From Caryophanales bacterium UBA4856 (GTDB lineage Bacteria > Bacillota_I > Bacilli_A > RFN20 > CAG-288): a stretch of DNA of 22,428 nucleotides. Positions 6,883 through 14,545 of the stretch are shown piece after piece. Each line of letters begins with the position of its first letter. Positions within the stretch are counted from its first letter, which is position 1. The notes under the pieces are model-generated. The model searched no databases. It worked only from the letters and a program-made list of their open reading frames with translations, and was not told where the DNA came from. The position numbers and the translations under genes are program-made. The DNA is taken from NCBI GenBank assembly GCA_002399765.1, contig DHEG01000013.1, forward strand, positions 1 through 22,428. The letters are read 5' to 3'.

Positions 6883-7419
6883 ATGACAAAGGCAAAATGG
6901 TTTGGGATAGTAGAATCAATAATCCTGGTCGTCTTGGGAATATTGTTGGTGGCTTCTTTGGCAGATAGCAGCATCATAGATTACATAATAGGCAGTGCTT
7001 TGGTGGCAGGTGGCGTAATCTACTTGGCTTTGGGCATAATCCAAAAGAAGGGCGTCCTGAATGCCCAGGCAACATTTGGGACATTGCTGGTCGGTGCCGG
7101 CATTGTCGAATTCCTGAACAAGTCCATTTCCAACTTCATCGGTTCTTCGGCTGCTTGGTTCCTATTCATATTCGGCGCTTTGTTGATAGTCAATGCCCTT
7201 GTTTGGCTGATCGGCAAGTACAGGGGGAAGGCGTATTGGATCACCGCCTTGGTATTCGGCGTGGCCTTGTTGACCCTTGGCGCCTTGCTTCTGTTCCCCT
7301 ACGGGAATCCGATTATCAGTCAGCAATGGGGCTGGGTCATATACGGCATCGTCTTCATCCTGTTTGGCGTTCTCCTGTTCGTAAGCATCATGATTTCCCT
7401 AAGCAAGAAAAAGAAATAA
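6883..7419 (+). CDS. DUF308/HdeD-like integral membrane protein (178 aa)
   Basis: Six hydrophobic segments (about residues 7-26, 34-52, 63-80, 88-110, 119-138, 149-170) separated by short polar turns and ending in a Lys-rich tail (SLSKKKK). The Gly-rich three-plus-three helix layout resembles the DUF308/HdeD group. HdeD contributes to acid resistance in E. coli, but that role cannot be transferred here. A second, longer protein of the same style lies at 13680-14507. The ribosome binding site is CGAGGT, 9 nt before the ATG, and a terminator follows at 7439-7466. It appears monocistronic. Confidence 0.65.
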   Translation: MTKAKWFGIVESIILVVLGILLVASLADSSIIDYIIGSALVAGGVIYLALGIIQKKGVLNAQATFGTLLVGAGIVEFLNKSISNFIGSSAAWFLFIFGALLIVNALVWLIGKYRGKAYWITALVFGVALLTLGALLLFPYGNPIISQQWGWVIYGIVFILFGVLLFVSIMISLSKKKK

Positions 7420-7438
7420 GGATCATTTCGAACGAAAG

Positions 7439-7466
7439 CGGTGGGCTTAAACCTCACCGTTTTTTT
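7439..7466 (+). terminator. Intrinsic terminator of the DUF308-like gene
   Basis: CGGTGGG (7439-7445) pairs with CCTCACCG (7452-7459) with one bulged T and is followed by seven T. The T-run abuts the stop codon of the convergent fruK (7466-7468), so the genes are packed with almost no spacer. Confidence 0.82.
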
Positions 7467-8389
7467 CATAGGCTCATATCGCTTCCGTAAGTGTTCCTTG
7501 CTATGCAAAGAATCTCTTCCTTAGTCGGCTCGCCGTTGGCAAAGGCCTTGGCCGAACCGGCAGACAGGCCCAATACCAAGGCTTTGCCAAAGTCGGAGAA
7601 CTTCAGAAAGCCGGTCAGGAACCCAGCGACCATCGAATCGCCAGCGCCTACCGTGGATTTGACCTTTCCCTTAGAAGCGGGAAGGAATCTCGCCTTTTCA
7701 CTCTCGTCAATAAGGATGGCCCCCTCACCGCCAAGGCTGACCAAGACGTTTTGGGCTCCCAGGGCCTTGAGCTTTCTCGCATCCTTTTCGACATCGTCAT
7801 TGTCCTTTGCTTTCTCTCCGACCAACTCCTCCAATTCCGCCTTGTTGGGCTTTATCAGGAACGGGTGGTATCGCAAGGTGTCGAGAAGCCTTTCCTTGGT
7901 AGCATCGACTACAGTCAGGATCCTCTTACCCCTAAGGCTTTCCAATATCTGGGCATAGGCATCGTCTGGCAAGGATGGGGAGAAGCTGCCGCAAAGGGCG
8001 ACAACGTCCCCGTCTTTGACCAGCCCGTCCAATTTCCTTATCAGTTCTTCAAGCTGGGCCTGACCAACCTTGGGACCCGAGGCGTTTATGGCCGTCTCCT
8101 CACGGCCTTCGATCTTGACGTTGATCCTGGAATTCCCACCGATGCCCAAAAAAGCATGCTTTATTTTCCTGTCGTCCAAGGACTTCGTTATCAATTGACC
8201 AACAAAGCCACCGACGAAACCCGTCGAAACGGAATCAACGCCCAAGACCTTTAGCATCAAGGATACGTTCAAGCCCTTGCCGCCCGGTACATAGTCTTCG
8301 GCAACGCTTCTGTTCACTTCCCCGACTTCAAACCCGGGGACCTTTAGGGAATAGTCGATCGAGGGGTTAAGCGTAACTGTATATATCAT
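7466..8389 (-). CDS. fruK: 1-phosphofructokinase (PfkB family)
   Basis: Phosphorylates fructose 1-phosphate to fructose 1,6-bisphosphate with ATP, normally downstream of a fructose PTS. The 307 residues show the PfkB/ribokinase layout: TLNPSIDY near 6-13, the substrate-side glycine motif GGKGLNVS (36-43), KPNKAELEEL (180-189), and the anion-hole and catalytic segment STVGAGDSMVAGF with Asp251 as base. Tagatose-6-phosphate kinase (LacC) is a close relative and cannot be fully excluded. No fructose PTS gene or fruR is visible nearby, which is unusual for fruK. The ribosome binding site GGAGG lies 6-7 nt before the ATG. A terminator-like hairpin sits between gapN and this gene. Confidence 0.85.
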   Translation of the reverse strand: MIYTVTLNPSIDYSLKVPGFEVGEVNRSVAEDYVPGGKGLNVSLMLKVLGVDSVSTGFVGGFVGQLITKSLDDRKIKHAFLGIGGNSRINVKIEGREETAINASGPKVGQAQLEELIRKLDGLVKDGDVVALCGSFSPSLPDDAYAQILESLRGKRILTVVDATKERLLDTLRYHPFLIKPNKAELEELVGEKAKDNDDVEKDARKLKALGAQNVLVSLGGEGAILIDESEKARFLPASKGKVKSTVGAGDSMVAGFLTGFLKFSDFGKALVLGLSAGSAKAFANGEPTKEEILCIARNTYGSDMSL

Positions 8390-8410
8390 CCTGTGCCTCC
8401 GCCAAGCATG

Positions 8411-8436
8411 AAAACAGGCAGGCTTTTGACCTGCCT
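8411..8436 (-). terminator. Terminator or attenuator between gapN and fruK
   Basis: AGGCAGG (8416-8422) pairs perfectly with CCTGCCT (8430-8436) around a 7-nt loop. Read leftward the stem is followed by TGTTTTC. It ends only about 10-20 nt before the fruK ribosome binding site, so fruK must rely on readthrough, RNA processing or a promoter inside gapN. Confidence 0.65.
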
Positions 8437-8442
8437 ATCATC

Positions 8443-9912
8443 TTAATCCAAAGGGTTGTGTCCCTGATGGACAACCACGACCCTGGGCCTGCTCATCGCC
8501 TCTATCGAATACCTGATGCCCTGGGTTCCAAGACCTGAGTTCTTTACTCCCAAGAAGGGGAAGTTATCGGGTCCGCGCTCCGTGCGTCCGTTGACATGGA
8601 CCGTACCGACTTCCAAGGCCTGAGCCACTGCCATGGCCTTGTCGATGTCTTGCGTGAAGACCGCGGACTGCAATCCATACTCAGACTTGTTGGCGATGGC
8701 GACCGCTTCCTTGGCATCCTTGACCCTGATGATTGGGAGCACCGGTCCAAACGGCTCCTCCCAAGCCACTCTCATATCGGTAGTGACATTGTCCAACAGC
8801 ACTGGCCAAATCAGGTTCTTTTCGTGTTTCCCGCCTACCACGACAGTCGCCTTCCTGTCGATGGCATCGGTTATCAACGATTCGACATAGTCGGCGGCCT
8901 TTTGACTGATCAGCGGAGTTATGAAGGCTCCGCTTTCGGGCGTGCCGACCTTCAGTTTCTCGACAAGAGGCTTGATCTTGGCGATCAGCTTGTCGGCTAC
9001 CTTGTCCTCTACCAGGACCCGTTTGATGGCGGTGCAACGCTGACCGGAATAGGAATAGGCACCATTGACGATCTCCTTGGCTGCCTTGTCCAGGTCGGCA
9101 TCGGAGAGGACTATCGCGGCATCCTTGCCACCCAATTCCAAAAGTAGGGGTACCATCCCGGCCTTCTTGGCAATGCCTTGTCCGACCAAGGTACTGCCGG
9201 TGAAGTTTATGAAGTCGACAGCGGGATGCTCAACCAGATAGTCACCGATTACCGAACCCTTGCCAGTCACGACATTCAATACGCCGGCGGGTATCCCGGC
9301 CCTCACGAAGGCGTCGGCCAGATAGAGGGTGCAGATGACCCCGGCGGTGGCGGGCTTCATCACCACGCTGTTGCCGGCAATCAAGGCCGGAGCGATCTTG
9401 CTGGCAGCCAGGTTGACAGGATAGTTGAAAGGGGAGATGGCCAACACGACGCCCAAAGGCTCCCTGGTGATTATCGCAATCCTGTCATTGGGCATCCCGG
9501 GAAAGACATCGCTTCCGGCAGCGATGCCCCTGAGATGCTCGCCTTCATCGGCAGTGTACCTGATCAGTTCGGCAGTGCGAAGAACCTCGTTCCTGGATGA
9601 GGCCTTGTCCTTGGATATCTCCTTTTCAAGCATCAAGCCCAAGTCATCGGCTTCCTGGGCCAAAATGTCAGCCGCCTTGCGCAATATGGCAGCCCTCTGG
9701 TTTATCGGAAGCTTGGCCCATCCCTTTTGGGCCTCTTTGGAATCGGCATAGACCTCATCCACTTCCTCATGGGACAGGGATTGGACATAACCTATCAAGG
9801 AGCCATCTACCGGCGAATGGGAAGGCAGCGGTTCGCCCTGGGCCTTACGCCATTGACCATGCACCAAATAGCCATATACATTGCCGACCTTAAAATCTTT
9901 GGAATCGCCCAT
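8443..9912 (-). CDS. gapN: NADP-dependent non-phosphorylating glyceraldehyde-3-phosphate dehydrogenase
   Basis: Oxidises glyceraldehyde 3-phosphate irreversibly to 3-phosphoglycerate, making NADPH and bypassing the ATP-yielding step of glycolysis. The 489-residue protein has the aldehyde dehydrogenase core: SPFNYPVN (Asn163), the GSTLVG cofactor turn (about 239-244), LELGGKD (Glu259), and SGQRCTA with nucleophile Cys293. Segments typical of streptococcal GapN are present, including VEHPAVDFINFTGST, GAYSYSGQRCTAIKRVLV, DMRVAWEEPFGPVLPIIRV and NFPFLGVKNSGLG. The start has GGGAGG close upstream. It lies 112 bp after three unrecognised genes and 53 bp before fruK, all leftward. Another ALDH substrate is unlikely given the close GapN match. 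Confidence 0.92.
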   Translation of the reverse strand: MGDSKDFKVGNVYGYLVHGQWRKAQGEPLPSHSPVDGSLIGYVQSLSHEEVDEVYADSKEAQKGWAKLPINQRAAILRKAADILAQEADDLGLMLEKEISKDKASSRNEVLRTAELIRYTADEGEHLRGIAAGSDVFPGMPNDRIAIITREPLGVVLAISPFNYPVNLAASKIAPALIAGNSVVMKPATAGVICTLYLADAFVRAGIPAGVLNVVTGKGSVIGDYLVEHPAVDFINFTGSTLVGQGIAKKAGMVPLLLELGGKDAAIVLSDADLDKAAKEIVNGAYSYSGQRCTAIKRVLVEDKVADKLIAKIKPLVEKLKVGTPESGAFITPLISQKAADYVESLITDAIDRKATVVVGGKHEKNLIWPVLLDNVTTDMRVAWEEPFGPVLPIIRVKDAKEAVAIANKSEYGLQSAVFTQDIDKAMAVAQALEVGTVHVNGRTERGPDNFPFLGVKNSGLGTQGIRYSIEAMSRPRVVVVHQGHNPLD

Positions 9913-10024
9913 ACTTGCCTCCCATTTACAGACTTAGACTAAACAACTTATCCTCTAGACAAGACGATTCTACCCCTGAACTCAAGACAAATTCAGCGAA
10001 AAGCCTGGGGAGCGGTTTCTTGTT

Positions 10025-10333
10025 TCAAAGACTCAGGCCAATCTTGGCGGCAACATCGAAGATCGAGATGAAAACAGCCTTCTTCGGGGCCTCTACCAAA
10101 GGGTTGTCCTTCTCGCCGACAAAGACGGTCACCTTGTTGGCCAGACAGATGCCTTCCATGGCATTCAAGGCCTTGGTATAGTAAGCGGAATGAAGAGCCT
10201 TAAGCGACATTAGGGCCTTATAGAAACCAGGCTCGACATAAAAGATCGAACCATTGGGATTCTTGTAGCATTTGGCTACCCTGTTCTTGAGATCGACCAT
10301 CAGGATCTTGTTCTGCCATTCGGGATAAAGCAT
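10025..10333 (-). CDS. Unrecognised 102-aa protein
   Basis: I do not recognise the family. The product is soluble, begins MLYPEWQNKILMVDLKNR and mixes short predicted strands and helices, with VFISIFDVAAKIGL near the end. The ATG at 10331-10333 is chosen over an in-frame TTG six bases upstream because GGAGG lies 7 nt before it. It is the third of three consecutive leftward genes of unknown function, 40 bp after the 245-aa gene and 112 bp before gapN. No signal peptide or membrane helix is seen. Confidence 0.7.
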   Translation of the reverse strand: MLYPEWQNKILMVDLKNRVAKCYKNPNGSIFYVEPGFYKALMSLKALHSAYYTKALNAMEGICLANKVTVFVGEKDNPLVEAPKKAVFISIFDVAAKIGLSL

Positions 10334-10373
10334 TGACAATCCTCCGTCCTCAGAAAGGATTATAAGCGGTCTT

Positions 10374-11111
10374 CTAGCTTACCGAGACTATGGCGCCCAA
10401 CTCCTGGGCGACGAAACGATAGTCATAGCGAGCCGAGCTCTTGGTCCTGGCAAAGGCCCTGTGCGCCGCTTTGCGCAATACCAGCAGATCCTGATATTCG
10501 GATACCGCCGTGTGGTTTTCCACTTCCGCTATCTTTTCCAGGATCAAATCCAGATCCACAGGTGGCTTGGCCTTAAGCCTTTGCCTTCTAAGCGTCATCT
10601 TCTTCAATAGCGCCAAGGCGATATGGAGTTCATAGCCGAAAAAGTCAACGGTCTTGCCCTTACGCGAATAGGAATCGGCAAAATCATACAAGGGACCGCT
10701 GGCCTCGATCGGAAAGGCGATGAAGAGATTGAGATCCAATCCGTCCTCATCTACTCCGCCTCTTTTCGCCAGATCGGACACTATGGGAACCAGGGCGGAA
10801 AGCGAGTGGGTCAAGAACCGATCCCTGAACTTGAAGCCGATGGTCTTTACGTATTTGGCATAGCAGGCGTATTCGCTGGCCTTGCGCGCAATCTTGCCCT
10901 TGTCGTTGCTCTTGAAGATCAACGGGTCGTCCTTGAATCCCTCGATCCCATAGACAATGTGCTTCCAGCAGAGATTCTTGTCGGCAATCTGGGGATAGAG
11001 ATTCAAAAAGCGCAGCGTATCCAAAAGGAACAGGGCCGATCCCCCAAAGTAGGCCGTATCAGGATCGCCGATTGTGGCTATGGCCTCGTCCAATGCCCTC
11101 ACGCTGGTCAT
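10374..11111 (-). CDS. Unrecognised 245-aa cytosolic protein
   Basis: No family is recognised. The protein is soluble and largely helical, with an N-terminal TAYFGGSALFLLDTLRFL segment, several Lys/Arg-rich helices in the middle (KGKIARKASEYACYAKYVK) and a basic helical C-terminus containing LRKAAHRAFARTK. It has no signal peptide. The SD-like GGAAGGAG and a nearer AGGA precede the ATG. It lies 83 bp downstream of the 365-aa gene, in a gap with TTGGTTT repeats and an AT-rich promoter-like segment, so it may also be separately expressed. Confidence 0.7.
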   Translation of the reverse strand: MTSVRALDEAIATIGDPDTAYFGGSALFLLDTLRFLNLYPQIADKNLCWKHIVYGIEGFKDDPLIFKSNDKGKIARKASEYACYAKYVKTIGFKFRDRFLTHSLSALVPIVSDLAKRGGVDEDGLDLNLFIAFPIEASGPLYDFADSYSRKGKTVDFFGYELHIALALLKKMTLRRQRLKAKPPVDLDLILEKIAEVENHTAVSEYQDLLVLRKAAHRAFARTKSSARYDYRFVAQELGAIVSVS

Positions 11112-11130
11112 ATTCCTTTTTGCTCCTTCC

Positions 11131-11195
11131 CCACGGTTTTGGTTAATCTCAATATATATTCATTACCCTTGGTTTTAAAGACATACCTTTGGTTT
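11131..11195. repeat. Phased TTGGTTT direct repeats in the 365-aa / 245-aa gap
   Basis: CATTACCCTTGGTTT (11161-11175) and CATACCTTTGGTTT (11182-11195) are near-identical direct repeats. A third partial copy, TTTTGGTTA, lies at 11137-11145. The shared core starts at 11137, 11167 and 11187, giving 30- and 20-bp spacing, close to whole turns of the helix. On the minus strand an AT-rich TATATATT segment at 11152-11160 lies between copies. This resembles a regulator binding array upstream of the 245-aa gene; no regulator is known. Confidence 0.4.
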
Positions 11196-12292
11196 CACAT
11201 CCGATTCCGGTCATGCAAATAGGAATAAGCATAAGTATCCTTAAGTGCTGCCAAAAAAGATTCCTTCGTGATCTTTAGCTCGCCGTTGGCTATGGCCCTT
11301 ACCAGATGGGGGTAGATGTTGCTGTTCATCTCCATCAAGGAAAGACCGGAGCGATAGCCCCTGGTGCCCTTGATCAGATGGGGCAGGGGGCCGGCAATGA
11401 CTTCGGAGTACCTGGTGGAATAACGGAGTTTTTCAAGGTCTTGGTCAGCTGCCTTGTAGTCCAAGTCGAAGTCGAACTTGGAAGGATCCAGGCCCACCGT
11501 CTTGATTATCTCCACCATGTTCTCCTTGCTCAGCTTGGAGTCGCCCATCACCAAGATACGCTCCTGATTGTCAGCGCTGATGACGTTATGGCCCCTAAGC
11601 ACCATGCCGTACTGATTGCAGATGGAATCCAGAGAACCTTTGGTCCTATTGGCCGTGCTTACTTGGTTTCTGATCAAATTGGCCATCTTGTCGAAGAAGG
11701 CATACTTCTTCCAATACATGGACTTCGAGTCATCGTTTAGCTTATTGGCCACATAAAGGGTCTTTTCCATCCTGCCGGCGATGCTCTCGGATGTAGGCTT
11801 GGCCCCATACGAGACGGTGAGATAGGGGAAGAGAAAGCGATTGAGGGTAACGGTATTTATCAACTCGTTCAAATAGACATGCTGGTCTTTCTTCCCATTG
11901 ACGAAGGCGATGATGTCCGCATATTCGGAAGTTCCTTCCAAAGACAGCGTCTCGAGTCTCTTGAGGGCCTTGGCCGTCTTCACCTCGACTTGATCAGGCC
12001 TTATGTGCTCAAGCCCAGGAATGTTTGGGTGCTTCTTCTCGACTTTTTCCAAGGCCGCCTTTATGTCCTGAGGCGCAATGGGATTATCGGACAGGATCAG
12101 CATTCGCTTGCGGTTAAAGTGGGCCGGTCTCTTTTTCTGGGGCGAATTGAAAAGGGCTGGATACCATTCGAAGAATATCTCAGCCTTCAAACCCTTGTTG
12201 GCGTTGGTCTCGAATCTCTCGATCATGGAAATCAGGATCCGTCGGGTAAGAATATCAAGATCATGTTCGCCCAAGCAAATGTAATTCCCCAT
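11195..12292 (-). CDS. Unrecognised 365-aa protein, possibly two-domain
   Basis: I do not recognise the family. The N-terminal ~230 residues are mixed helix and strand, with AHFNRKRMLILSDNPI near 57-72. A second region from about 246 reads as a compact alpha/beta unit: RILVMGDSKLSKENMVEIIK, then a strand-helix pattern to SEVIAGPLPH (about 296-305), and ends with GELKITKESFLAALKDT. The conserved look of GDSKLS and GPLPH suggests a real domain, but no catalytic motif is identifiable. GAGAGG precedes the ATG by about 6 nt. It is the first gene after the terminator at 12335-12361 and leads the three unknown genes before gapN. Confidence 0.7.
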   Translation of the reverse strand: MGNYICLGEHDLDILTRRILISMIERFETNANKGLKAEIFFEWYPALFNSPQKKRPAHFNRKRMLILSDNPIAPQDIKAALEKVEKKHPNIPGLEHIRPDQVEVKTAKALKRLETLSLEGTSEYADIIAFVNGKKDQHVYLNELINTVTLNRFLFPYLTVSYGAKPTSESIAGRMEKTLYVANKLNDDSKSMYWKKYAFFDKMANLIRNQVSTANRTKGSLDSICNQYGMVLRGHNVISADNQERILVMGDSKLSKENMVEIIKTVGLDPSKFDFDLDYKAADQDLEKLRYSTRYSEVIAGPLPHLIKGTRGYRSGLSLMEMNSNIYPHLVRAIANGELKITKESFLAALKDTYAYSYLHDRNRM

Positions 12293-12334
12293 GCCTGCCT
12301 CTCGATTACCATTCTACGAAATCGGTCTCAAACG

Positions 12335-12361
12335 AAAAAGCGTGCTCTTTCAAGCACGCTT
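12335..12361 (-). terminator. Intrinsic terminator of the galU / small membrane protein unit
   Basis: A perfect 9-bp stem AAGCGTGCT / AGCACGCTT (12338-12346 with 12353-12361) with a 6-nt loop. Read leftward the stem runs into five T. The next leftward gene starts only about 45 nt beyond. Confidence 0.85.
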
Positions 12362-12368
12362 CGAATCC

Positions 12369-12608
12369 TTACCGCTTCTTGATCGCCTGAACCAAAAGGA
12401 CGATAAGGGATATCAGGGACAAAGCGGCGAATGGCAAACCAGCATAGGCATTATAAGTGAGCCAAAGTATCGCAAACAGCAAGGCGAAGCCAAGGGTGAA
12501 AGCCAAAGACAGAAGCACTTTGGATAGTTTGTAGTCTTTGCGGTAGCCTTCCGAAGCCAGTGCCTTGTCCAGGTCTTCATTGAATCCGTCGTATTGGGAA
12601 TCAATCAT
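12369..12608 (-). CDS. Small two-helix membrane protein (79 aa)
   Basis: The N-terminal ~28 residues are acidic and soluble (DSQYDGFNEDLDKALASEG), followed by two adjacent transmembrane segments (about residues 30-51 and 55-74) and a basic end (QAIKKR). Both termini are therefore expected in the cytoplasm. The family is not recognised. A near-perfect ribosome binding site AAAGGAGG lies 9 nt before the ATG, implying efficient translation. It follows galU by 43 bp and is closed by a terminator, so it is probably in the galU transcript. Confidence 0.75.
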   Translation of the reverse strand: MIDSQYDGFNEDLDKALASEGYRKDYKLSKVLLSLAFTLGFALLFAILWLTYNAYAGLPFAALSLISLIVLLVQAIKKR

Positions 12609-12651
12609 AGAGTCACGCCTCCTTTGACTCTATTTTAACCTATCTGGGACT

Positions 12652-13551
12652 TTAATCCTTATTGGCTTTGAGTATTCCCAGCAAATAGTCCTTTACTTTA
12701 GGACCGATGTCGGGGCGCTTCAAGGCAAAGTCGATGGTGGCCTTCACGTATCCGAATTTGTCGCCGATGTCATAACGGGTCCCCGGGAATACCTTGCCAC
12801 ATATTCCGCTGGGAGCATGGGCCTGGACCTTAAGGGCATCAGTCAGCTGGATTTCGTTGTTCCTTCCGGGAGCGGTATGCTCCAAGATCTCGAATATGTC
12901 CGGAGTGGCAACGTAACGACCCAAGACCGCATAGTCCGAGAAGGCCTCCTCCGGTTGGGGCTTTTCGACCAAGTCGGTAATCTTGAATACCGTCTGATTA
13001 GGCTCAACGGATCCATCGATCTTGACCGAGGCATATTTGGATATATCGCCATGAGCGACTTTCTTGATGCCGACAACGGAAGTGCCGGTCTTCTCGTAAG
13101 CCTCGATCAAGGTCTTGGTAGCGGGAGCATCGCCTTCGCCAGGAACAACCAAATCATCACCCAACAAGATGGCAAAAGGCTCATCGCCAACGAAATCCTT
13201 GGCGCAAAGGATGGCGTGACCCAAGCCCTTGGGCTCGCGCTGCCGCACATAGAACACCTGACACATATCGCCGATCTCATGAACCAATTTCGCCGCTTCG
13301 TGCTTACCCTGCTCTTCAAGACGATGCTCTAGTTCATAGTCGTAATCGAAATAGTCTTCAATGGCATTCTTGGTCCCGGAGGTGATTATAAGCACCGACT
13401 CGATTCCCGATTTTACGGCTTCTTCCAATATGTAATGGATGTTCGGTGTGTCGACAATGGGAAGCATTTCCTTTGGCAAAGACTTAGTGGCTGGAAGGAA
13501 CCTCGTTCCCAATCCCGCGGCCGGGATTACGGCCTTCCTGACTTTTCCCAT
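12652..13551 (-). CDS. galU: UTP--glucose-1-phosphate uridylyltransferase
   Basis: Makes UDP-glucose from glucose 1-phosphate and UTP in the cytosol, supplying cell-surface glycans and glycolipids. The 299-residue protein has the full GalU/GtaB set: nucleotide-binding GLGTRFLPATKSLPKEMLP (about 13-31), LGDDLVVP (about 129-136), the DLVEKP segment, AVLGRYV, NEIQLTDAL, and FPGTRYDIGDKFGYVKA near the C-terminus. Length is standard. AAAGGA lies about 12 nt before the ATG, slightly far. Upstream, a 14-bp palindrome (13573-13586) and TATAAT (13606-13611) lie in the divergent region shared with the 275-aa membrane protein gene. Confidence 0.95.
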   Translation of the reverse strand: MGKVRKAVIPAAGLGTRFLPATKSLPKEMLPIVDTPNIHYILEEAVKSGIESVLIITSGTKNAIEDYFDYDYELEHRLEEQGKHEAAKLVHEIGDMCQVFYVRQREPKGLGHAILCAKDFVGDEPFAILLGDDLVVPGEGDAPATKTLIEAYEKTGTSVVGIKKVAHGDISKYASVKIDGSVEPNQTVFKITDLVEKPQPEEAFSDYAVLGRYVATPDIFEILEHTAPGRNNEIQLTDALKVQAHAPSGICGKVFPGTRYDIGDKFGYVKATIDFALKRPDIGPKVKDYLLGILKANKD

Positions 13552-13572
13552 ATGAAATAATGATTCCTTTCC

Positions 13573-13586
13573 AGGCAGCGCTGCCT
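13573..13586. promoter_or_regulatory. Perfect 14-bp palindrome, candidate operator
   Basis: AGGCAGCGCTGCCT is its own reverse complement. It lies between the galU start and a TATAAT at 13606-13611, where it would fall in the galU leader and over the -35 region of the rightward gene. Confidence 0.4.
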
Positions 13587-13605
13587 TTAACTTAAGTGTT
13601 TACAT

Positions 13606-13611
13606 TATAAT
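13606..13611. promoter_or_regulatory. TATAAT -10 element in the galU divergent region
   Basis: The hexamer lies in ATTATAAT, which reads TATAAT on both strands in slightly shifted registers. Neither direction has a clear -35 (leftward TTGGGT with 19 bp spacer is the best). It could serve galU, the 275-aa membrane protein gene, or both. Confidence 0.4.
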
Positions 13612-13679
13612 ACCTAGTGATTTGACCTACCCAATTCTTTACGAAAGCCTTACATGTACATTGGGAGAAGAGGGAAAAG

Positions 13680-14507
13680 ATGGAAAAACAACCAGCGACC
13701 ATGGATCTTGAAAGAATCAAGGCCTACAAATGGCTCAAGTTAGCGGAAGGTCTGACTTTGATAGCGGCCGGCATTGTGTTTTGCTGCTTTTATGACAATT
13801 CCGATTTCACCAAGGCGGCTGGATATGGTTTCGCCACCGTTTTGCTTGTTTACGGAATCATCGAGCTGCTCGGAAGCATACTGATAAGACGCTCCATATT
13901 CTCTTCGGACATCTTTTTTGGGGTAGTCATGGTGTCATTTGCCATAATGCTTCTTCGCTATTCTTCGGTTTTGGCCGCCGATGGCAACTTCAACGGGATG
14001 ATAACCTGGATCTTCGGAATACTCTTGGCTACCTATTCGCTGGTCTTGATAGTAAGCGGGATATTCAACGTCACGCCCAAGGATGACGAGAAAAAGAAAG
14101 TCGCCCTGGCCGTCTTTCAGTTCATCGCCGCCGGTTTGTTGATAGGAGCCGATGTTGTGCTCTGGATCTTCGGCTTGAGGGAAAGCGATGCCGGTACCAA
14201 TCCTGTCTTGGTTTTGATAATAGGCTGCTCGGTAATCCTCATGGGCCTCGCCTCGATAGGCGGAGTCTTCCTTGCCTTCAAGACGGAGAAGTTCGTCAAG
14301 AAGCAAAACAGGGCCAGCGAGGAGGCCGAGAAAGCCAAGGCCCAAGCCGCTGTAAAAGAGGCCTCGGCCCAGCAAACCGAAGAAGACGAAGATACCATAA
14401 CCCTTAAGCGGGTAGACAAGGATTCCTCGGCTCCTGTCTTCGATGCCACGACCGGGAAGCTGGACAACGGTTCAAGTCGTAAGCAAATAGAGGACAAGAA
14501 GAAATGA
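13680..14507 (+). CDS. DUF308-like membrane protein with charged C-terminal tail (275 aa)
   Basis: Six hydrophobic segments fill residues ~18-205, arranged as in the 178-aa protein at 6883-7419. After the last helix comes a ~70-residue cytoplasmic tail rich in Glu, Lys and Ala (KKQNRASEEAEKAKAQAA) that is likely helical or coiled at first and disordered later, ending KQIEDKKK. The tail could dock a partner, which is inference. The family role is unknown. AGAGGGAAAAG precedes the ATG. It is divergent from galU across a region with a palindrome and TATAAT, and its downstream neighbour, the HPr-like gene, has its own predicted promoter. Confidence 0.65.
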   Translation: MEKQPATMDLERIKAYKWLKLAEGLTLIAAGIVFCCFYDNSDFTKAAGYGFATVLLVYGIIELLGSILIRRSIFSSDIFFGVVMVSFAIMLLRYSSVLAADGNFNGMITWIFGILLATYSLVLIVSGIFNVTPKDDEKKKVALAVFQFIAAGLLIGADVVLWIFGLRESDAGTNPVLVLIIGCSVILMGLASIGGVFLAFKTEKFVKKQNRASEEAEKAKAQAAVKEASAQQTEEDEDTITLKRVDKDSSAPVFDATTGKLDNGSSRKQIEDKKK

Positions 14508-14545
14508 CAGCCCTACTGCGTATTAATGCTTTTACCCGTCCTTAC

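Noticed and set aside
10025..12292. Defence or mobile island made of the three unknown genes
   Set aside because: No nuclease, helicase, methyltransferase, integrase or transposase motif is visible and base composition matches the neighbours.
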